A stretch of 64,000 nucleotides of DNA from Opisthorchis felineus (Eukaryota; Platyhelminthes; Trematoda; Opisthorchiida; Opisthorchiidae), in assembly GCA_004794785.1 (NCBI GenBank), contig SJOL01010102.1, positions 185,034 to 249,033 of the forward strand. The letters are read 5' to 3'. A program made the translations under genes and the position numbers. This document shows, piece after piece, positions 58,858 through 64,000 of this stretch. The notes under the pieces were generated by a model. That model saw only the letters and a program-made list of their open reading frames with translations. It searched no databases and was not told the DNA's origin. Position 1 is the first letter of the stretch. Every line of letters starts with the position of its first letter.

Positions 58858-59799
58858 GTCAACCCCCTATATATAAACCAAATTGCATAATCCCATCCAA
58901 AGGTGCTTTGATGCCAGAAACTACGTTTGGTGAGAGACCTATAGACAAATTATAGCATAGACGCTTTGATTGCAGTCGAATCAATTTGTAAAATAAACAC
59001 AGTGAACGTAACTTCGTATATGGTTGCATAGGATGTGTTTAGAGACCGGGTATTGAAGTATAACATTAATCTGTGGTTAGGAAACTCACGCAAGAAGTTC
59101 CGTTTCACCCAAACTTATTCAGTAAATCAGCGGACCGCTGTTTCGCCCTTCCTGTGGCTCAGTAACAGTGCCCGTGCCCGGGTTCGAGGAATGGGACAGT
59201 GAACTATTACGTAACATATCGTACAGTCAACCTCACCTAAAGCAACAAGAAATCCTGTCCAAAAAAAGACTGTCATGCCCCAGAATCTTCTCAATTAAAG
59301 CTGGTTTGAACCATTAGTTTACGCCGAAGCTCCGTACGAATATGAGAAACCGATCAAATATTGTCAACCGATCTTTTTTCACTTCCTACAAACTGTTTAC
59401 AAATCACTCCCTCATAATTAGAGGGAGGCGCTCGGAGGCGCTCAACAAGTTACTTATCCCGAAGTACTGTTTAGTCGCAGGTTCCTTCTACGATTAGGCT
59501 GAAATCAACTAACGCCAAGAAGACTTCGTTTATAAGTCGCGTTAACAATGAAACAATGAGATGCTTCTGTATATTCTTTAGTTGCGCTTAAAACAAAATA
59601 ATTTCTTTCACGGTTGGATTAGTCACCTAAAATTCTGCAATTGATCCAGATTAATTGTCTTACGTCTCTTCCAAATTTCATTTCAGTTGGCAAAGCACTT
59701 TAGAGATGGAGTGGAAGCCGGGGTTGTTATATCGTGAAGGGACCAGCGGTTTACTAGGACAATGACCGTAGGAATTTGTGAAGGCATTAAAAGTTTGGC

Positions 59800-59960
59800 G
59801 ACATTAACTCATTTGTAACTTAATTTGGTGCTAACGGGAGACTCAGCTGAATCCCTGCTTTATGTATTCTTCAACTGGATGTGCTGCAAAAAGTCACCTC
59901 ACGTTTCAATTGGTACGATATCCGAGATATCGGAGCACATTTTCTTGACATAACACACTT
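59800..59960 (-). repeat. Foldback-element fragment
   Basis: It shares GGGAGACTCAGCTGAATCCC, GATGTGCTGCA and ACGATATCCGAGATATCGG with the reversed spacer of the 52.4 kb element. It is diverged and lacks the outer arms. A further scrap of an outer arm (GCTGTTTCGCCCTTCCTG) lies near 59135. Confidence 0.7.
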
Positions 59961-61539
59961 CGGTAGTTTTTCAATCACAAAGCACAGTATGAAGGAGTGC
60001 GAGCCAACTGCTAGGCTCAGCAAACAGATAAACAGCTAACTGACTAGCAATCAACAAATGCAAGCGAGCCGCCAATGTTTCAGGATACTGTCAACATCTT
60101 CGGGCATTGCGCCCTCGAAACAACTCATCCATAGGAGACTTTCGCCCGCCGACCAGGCTCCTCACCACAACAGTTTTATTTAATCCATGCAAACTAATTG
60201 CTAAGCCCGGTGAACAGACCAGCAGTAACCAAATCGACAACTAAAGCATAGTATTTCATAAGGTGAACACATTGCGTGCATACTGGGTATTACAGACCAG
60301 GGGGTCGTCTAGTATGAAAAATCGCGTTCACTCATCGGCCGAATTTCGAAACGTCAGAACGAATACGGGTGTCAATTGAAGGACATCCATCGTCACATAC
60401 TAACTACGGCAGACTTGACCACTAACAAAGACAAGATTCCGGGGATTCACTCAAACGCTGGGCACTGTCTTGTAAATTCAAAGCTGGTGGTATGTTGGTT
60501 GCAGATGCATTCCTAAGGGACGATTGCTCCGTCCATGCTCCATCCATGAATGATTTACAACAAGGGACAATCAAGGAATGGTACACTGGATCTCGTACCA
60601 TGATTTAACTGCTACACAGTCTATAGAATTTAGCTGAACAATGTGAACTGTGTGAATAAAATCGCTGAATAACTTTCCATCCAAAGCGAAACTTAGACAA
60701 ATTGACGTGTGTCGATTAGAAGAGTGAAGTGAACTGACATATCGTCCCGTTGGAACAAAGCCAGGGTTAGATGTTCCCCAAGCAGCGCATCATTGGGTGG
60801 ATACCGCTGGAAATAAGTTCACATTTGTTCAATCGCCTGGTGATTCGAAGGTCACGCAGCACTATCAGATAGCTCTTTGTGCATGACTTTTTTGTGGTTT
60901 CATACTCAAGTATGCTGGATACAAAAGGTTTTGACGGGTCATGTGGATACATGACTTTGCTGCAACGCATATCCCTCGCGAACTGCACTAATTTTGGGTC
61001 TTGACGATCCAAAACTTGTCAATACGTATATCATTTCGTTAAGTATGCAACAGTTACATAGACAAATTGTCCGATAACCGGATTTCTGGCAACGGCACCC
61101 TGGTTTCAATCAATATTCTCTCATCTGCAAGCCCAGTTAAAGTCTTAATTCTGAAATTTTTGGACTTTTGGATTTTCCTTCCATTTGTAGTCGTCTTACG
61201 GAATATTGAAGGATTGCTCAAATGTACCCGCTTTTCTGCACTCAAATGAAAAGTATTGGATATTTCTCACCCAGTACAAGACATACGCAAGAGCTCAATT
61301 AGGTTGTGTTTCAGCTTCTTCATCGCTCAAGCCCTAGACAATCTGTGGGAGATTGAAACCTGTCTGCACACTAGCAATTGTCATAGAACAGGTTGGAAAA
61401 ATAATTTGAGCTGTGTTTATCTCGCCTGTCCTGCCTGGAGGACCACGTGTTATTGCATGATTTCCTCACAATGTGGCTCAAGTGCTCCAGCATGTTCTTG
61501 CCCCACCCGCCATTGTGGTTCCAGTTTGCGTGTGTTATA

Positions 61540-61640
61540 CGCGGTCAATATTCTTGCGAAATACACTCATTTGCATACCAATTGGTTTTGACGGGAGACT
61601 CACCTGGAACCCAGCTGGGTCTCCCGTTTATGATGTTTTT
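61540..61640 (-). repeat. Foldback-element fragment between 18-bp direct repeats
   Basis: It contains GCGAAATACACTCATTTGCA and GGGAGACTCACCTGGAACCC, the inner arm and spacer edge of the family. It lies between two identical 18-bp words (TATCTCGCCTGTCCTGCC) 239 bases apart. Confidence 0.75.
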
Positions 61641-64000
61641 AAACCAATATTCTGCCTATCTCGCCTGTCCTGCCCGATGTTGTGTTGATCAGATGACAGC
61701 GCTCTTTTATGACCCGTCCCATTGGTTAACCAGAACTTCATTCAGATACAATGCATTCCGTTCTCACTTGACTGGCGAGTTTCCCAGCCCAGTAATGCTT
61801 GGCTTGTTGTAGCCTGTGATAGCCTGTGTTTTGGTGAGCCGTTTGAGTATTCTGTGAGTGATAGCACAGACGTTATCGGTAAGCTAGATTTTGCTATCAC
61901 ACGCTCCTTTTGATATTCGATTCGAGTGGCCAAGCGAAAGTCAGCGTCCTGTTCGGGAAGCGTTACGTCATGCACACGACGAGTGATTGCTCCACGATCA
62001 CCAGAAACAAGTAGTGAAATGCGAAAATGGTGGATTCGTTTCTGAGGTGTTTGAATGCATGAACAAGGAGGATTCCCGTATGTATGTTTCATCCGCTTTG
62101 AAAAAAATTAAGGTCGAGGAAATACGGACCTGTTAAGCTGTTTAGTAAAGACTACGGACGTTGAAAGCTCTTCTGTCAACGGTCAAGGCCGACCGTTGGG
62201 CAATCGGAATGTGCAGATTTTAAAGCCAACCTTCTCTAACTTGTGGCTCCTCCAGGGGTAGCATCGCCACAAATAGGAAAATACTAACTGCCTGGAGGAA
62301 ATGTGCTGTCGACTTCGTAATCCTATTGCATAGGATAGCACAGTTTAACCTCCAGGCCGCACCGTAATATTATTGCTCGTAGTACGGTGAGTCACTCCTC
62401 TGTCTAGCTAGTCCCTCTTCAGCCTGTCTATAATGGTTATAGAGGGGAGGGCTTACGTTCCCGAATGGCAGCCCACATTCTTCTGTAACCCTCAAAGTGC
62501 AGTCGATCAGTTCACCCGAAAAATGACAGATCTTGCCGTTTGTTTTAAAAAACTAGAATATTATCTGCCTATTGCAGGCTAAGTCCATCCCATTACAAAA
62601 TTTAACAGCAACGGGAAAGGTTGGCTTCCTTGTGGAAAATAAGGAGCTATTTTGGAACAAAATGACCGTTTGACGTGTTCCGTTAGCAATTAGTTCTGAG
62701 CCTCAGCAAAACTAACGACCCAGTGGATTATAATCTTAAAATAACAAAGAACGTTCCTGATATCCCATGCATACCATGTCAAGTAACGAATTCATAATAA
62801 AACCAAATAAACACGAACCTCATAGTCGTGTAGATGGATACCAATGCTGATGGCGCGGGACGCTCGACCCAGGCATACAGAAACGAGAAATAGGTCAACT
62901 GCGCAATCCGCCATTCGAGCAAGGATCATTTGTTCATTGAGGATTGACTGCAATCACAGACAGAACAGATCAGCAATCGTAGAGGCACATGTGGAAACGT
63001 AGTAGGAAAGGTCCATTTATAGGAAATGGAAGAAAAAGTCTTACCCACCGAAATTTTGCTGACGATATAATTTGTGCTAGAGATTACCCACCATGATGAA
63101 CAACCGTGTATAGTTGAACCCCACATAGCGGTGACCCTCTCTCCCCCTATTGTAACCGTCTTTGATCGGTCCTGTCAAAATTCTGTTGATAATTATGGGA
63201 TGGGTTTGTACGTTTCTGGTAGCAGTAGCTACGGTAAATTTATACTTCCACCACCAGCTACGCCATTCCTCCATTAAAATCAACAATATTAACAAAGACC
63301 ACTAAAAGACTTCGAAGAAGCCGTATACTGGACGAGTGAATAGCTTAAAACAGTTGTATTGTAATAGGATTCTGGGTTCTGGAAAGGGTCCTCACCAATA
63401 ATAATAACTCTTGATATATATTTCGATTCATCGACCAAAGCCGTTGCAACCTCCAGAGCGATCACGCTCGATCGATCGCGACAGCGGTCCCTGTAGAATA
63501 GTATTACTGAATTGCCTATTCGCAACCGGTGAACCAGCGAGGACTAAAAGCAGAGCGGTATTCCCTGCAAGCGAGCAACTGCTTGTTGTGCAGCGAAAGA
63601 ATTAGAATCATTCTGTCACCAAGGGAATCCCAGAAATATTCAGGTGTTGATTTTGCAATTTTATGAGCGACTTATGGACACAAAGAAAGATTTGTGCCGA
63701 ACTTGGTCGAAAACCTGGTTCGGTCCCATTCATGGCTCTTTCGCAATCCTTGTTTGTGAATAAAAAAATAAACGAGATTTCAACAGTCCAAAAGAGACCT
63801 AGCTAATTTCATTTGAAGTCCCCGAGTGTTAATGCCACTTAGTAAGAATCTTTGACAAGTCTGATTGCAGTGTTGACCATGTTCACGCTACGACATCGTC
63901 TGTTCGTTCACAGTAATTCTCAGTGAAGCGTCATCAACATAATTATAGAGGAAAGTCAAGTATCCACAGAGTTCATACTCCGAATTCTTCAAAGTAGTGG

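Larger units (their letters stand above)
58858..64000. other. Distal region, mostly unassigned
   Basis: It holds foldback fragments (about 59130-59190, 59800-59960, 61540-61640) and an 18-bp direct repeat (61418-61435 and 61657-61674). A minus-strand frame at 60767-61012 (for example DRQDPKLVQFARDMRCSKV) looks mildly protein-like but has no recognised motif. No tRNA, rRNA or clear gene is visible. Confidence 0.35.

Overview
This window looks like flatworm nuclear DNA, most likely from a trematode. It has intron-rich coding sequence with GT-AG junctions, introns from 45 nt to about 7 kb, and abundant degenerate non-LTR retrotransposons. One of these encodes a reverse transcriptase whose wording resembles trematode elements. 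There are also tRNA-derived SINEs and long-inverted-repeat elements. No prokaryotic gene organisation, rRNA, CRISPR array or intact tRNA gene is visible. The species cannot be named from the sequence.

The main gene is a cationic amino acid transporter (SLC7A / CAT family) on the + strand, from 13967 to about 55152. I reconstruct 15 exons. The first 14 join in phase with consensus splice sites and reproduce the CAT fold from the N-terminal cytoplasmic segment to the C-terminal permease domain. With the tentative last exon the coding sequence is 2142 nt (713 aa plus stop). The first intron is only 45 nt and open in frame. Intron 10 uses a GC donor that the reading phase independently requires. 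The cytoplasmic tail beyond 53155 is uncertain.

Region by region: 1-13966 is upstream DNA holding three related LINE copies, namely an inverted 3' fragment (about 521-1725), an internally deleted 3' fragment (2136-2770) and a near-complete but broken copy (about 5230-9615). Region 13967-55152 is the transporter gene. Its introns carry foldback elements (23.8-24.3, 31.1, 37.1, 37.4-37.7 and 52.4-52.9 kb), a roughly 500 bp palindromic element (29.15-29.65 kb), two SINE copies (31.7 and 43.1 kb), two further LINE fragments (39.8-40.4 kb minus, 46.0-46.8 kb plus) and an AT-rich tract (48.8 kb). Region 55153-64000 is downstream DNA with a possible minus-strand exon (55396-55642), a third SINE (56.1 kb), a possible small gene with very short introns (58147-58857) and more foldback fragments.

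The transporter is the only gene whose function I can name. It should carry lysine, arginine or ornithine across the plasma membrane. The rest of the window is mostly repeat-derived or unrecognised sequence.
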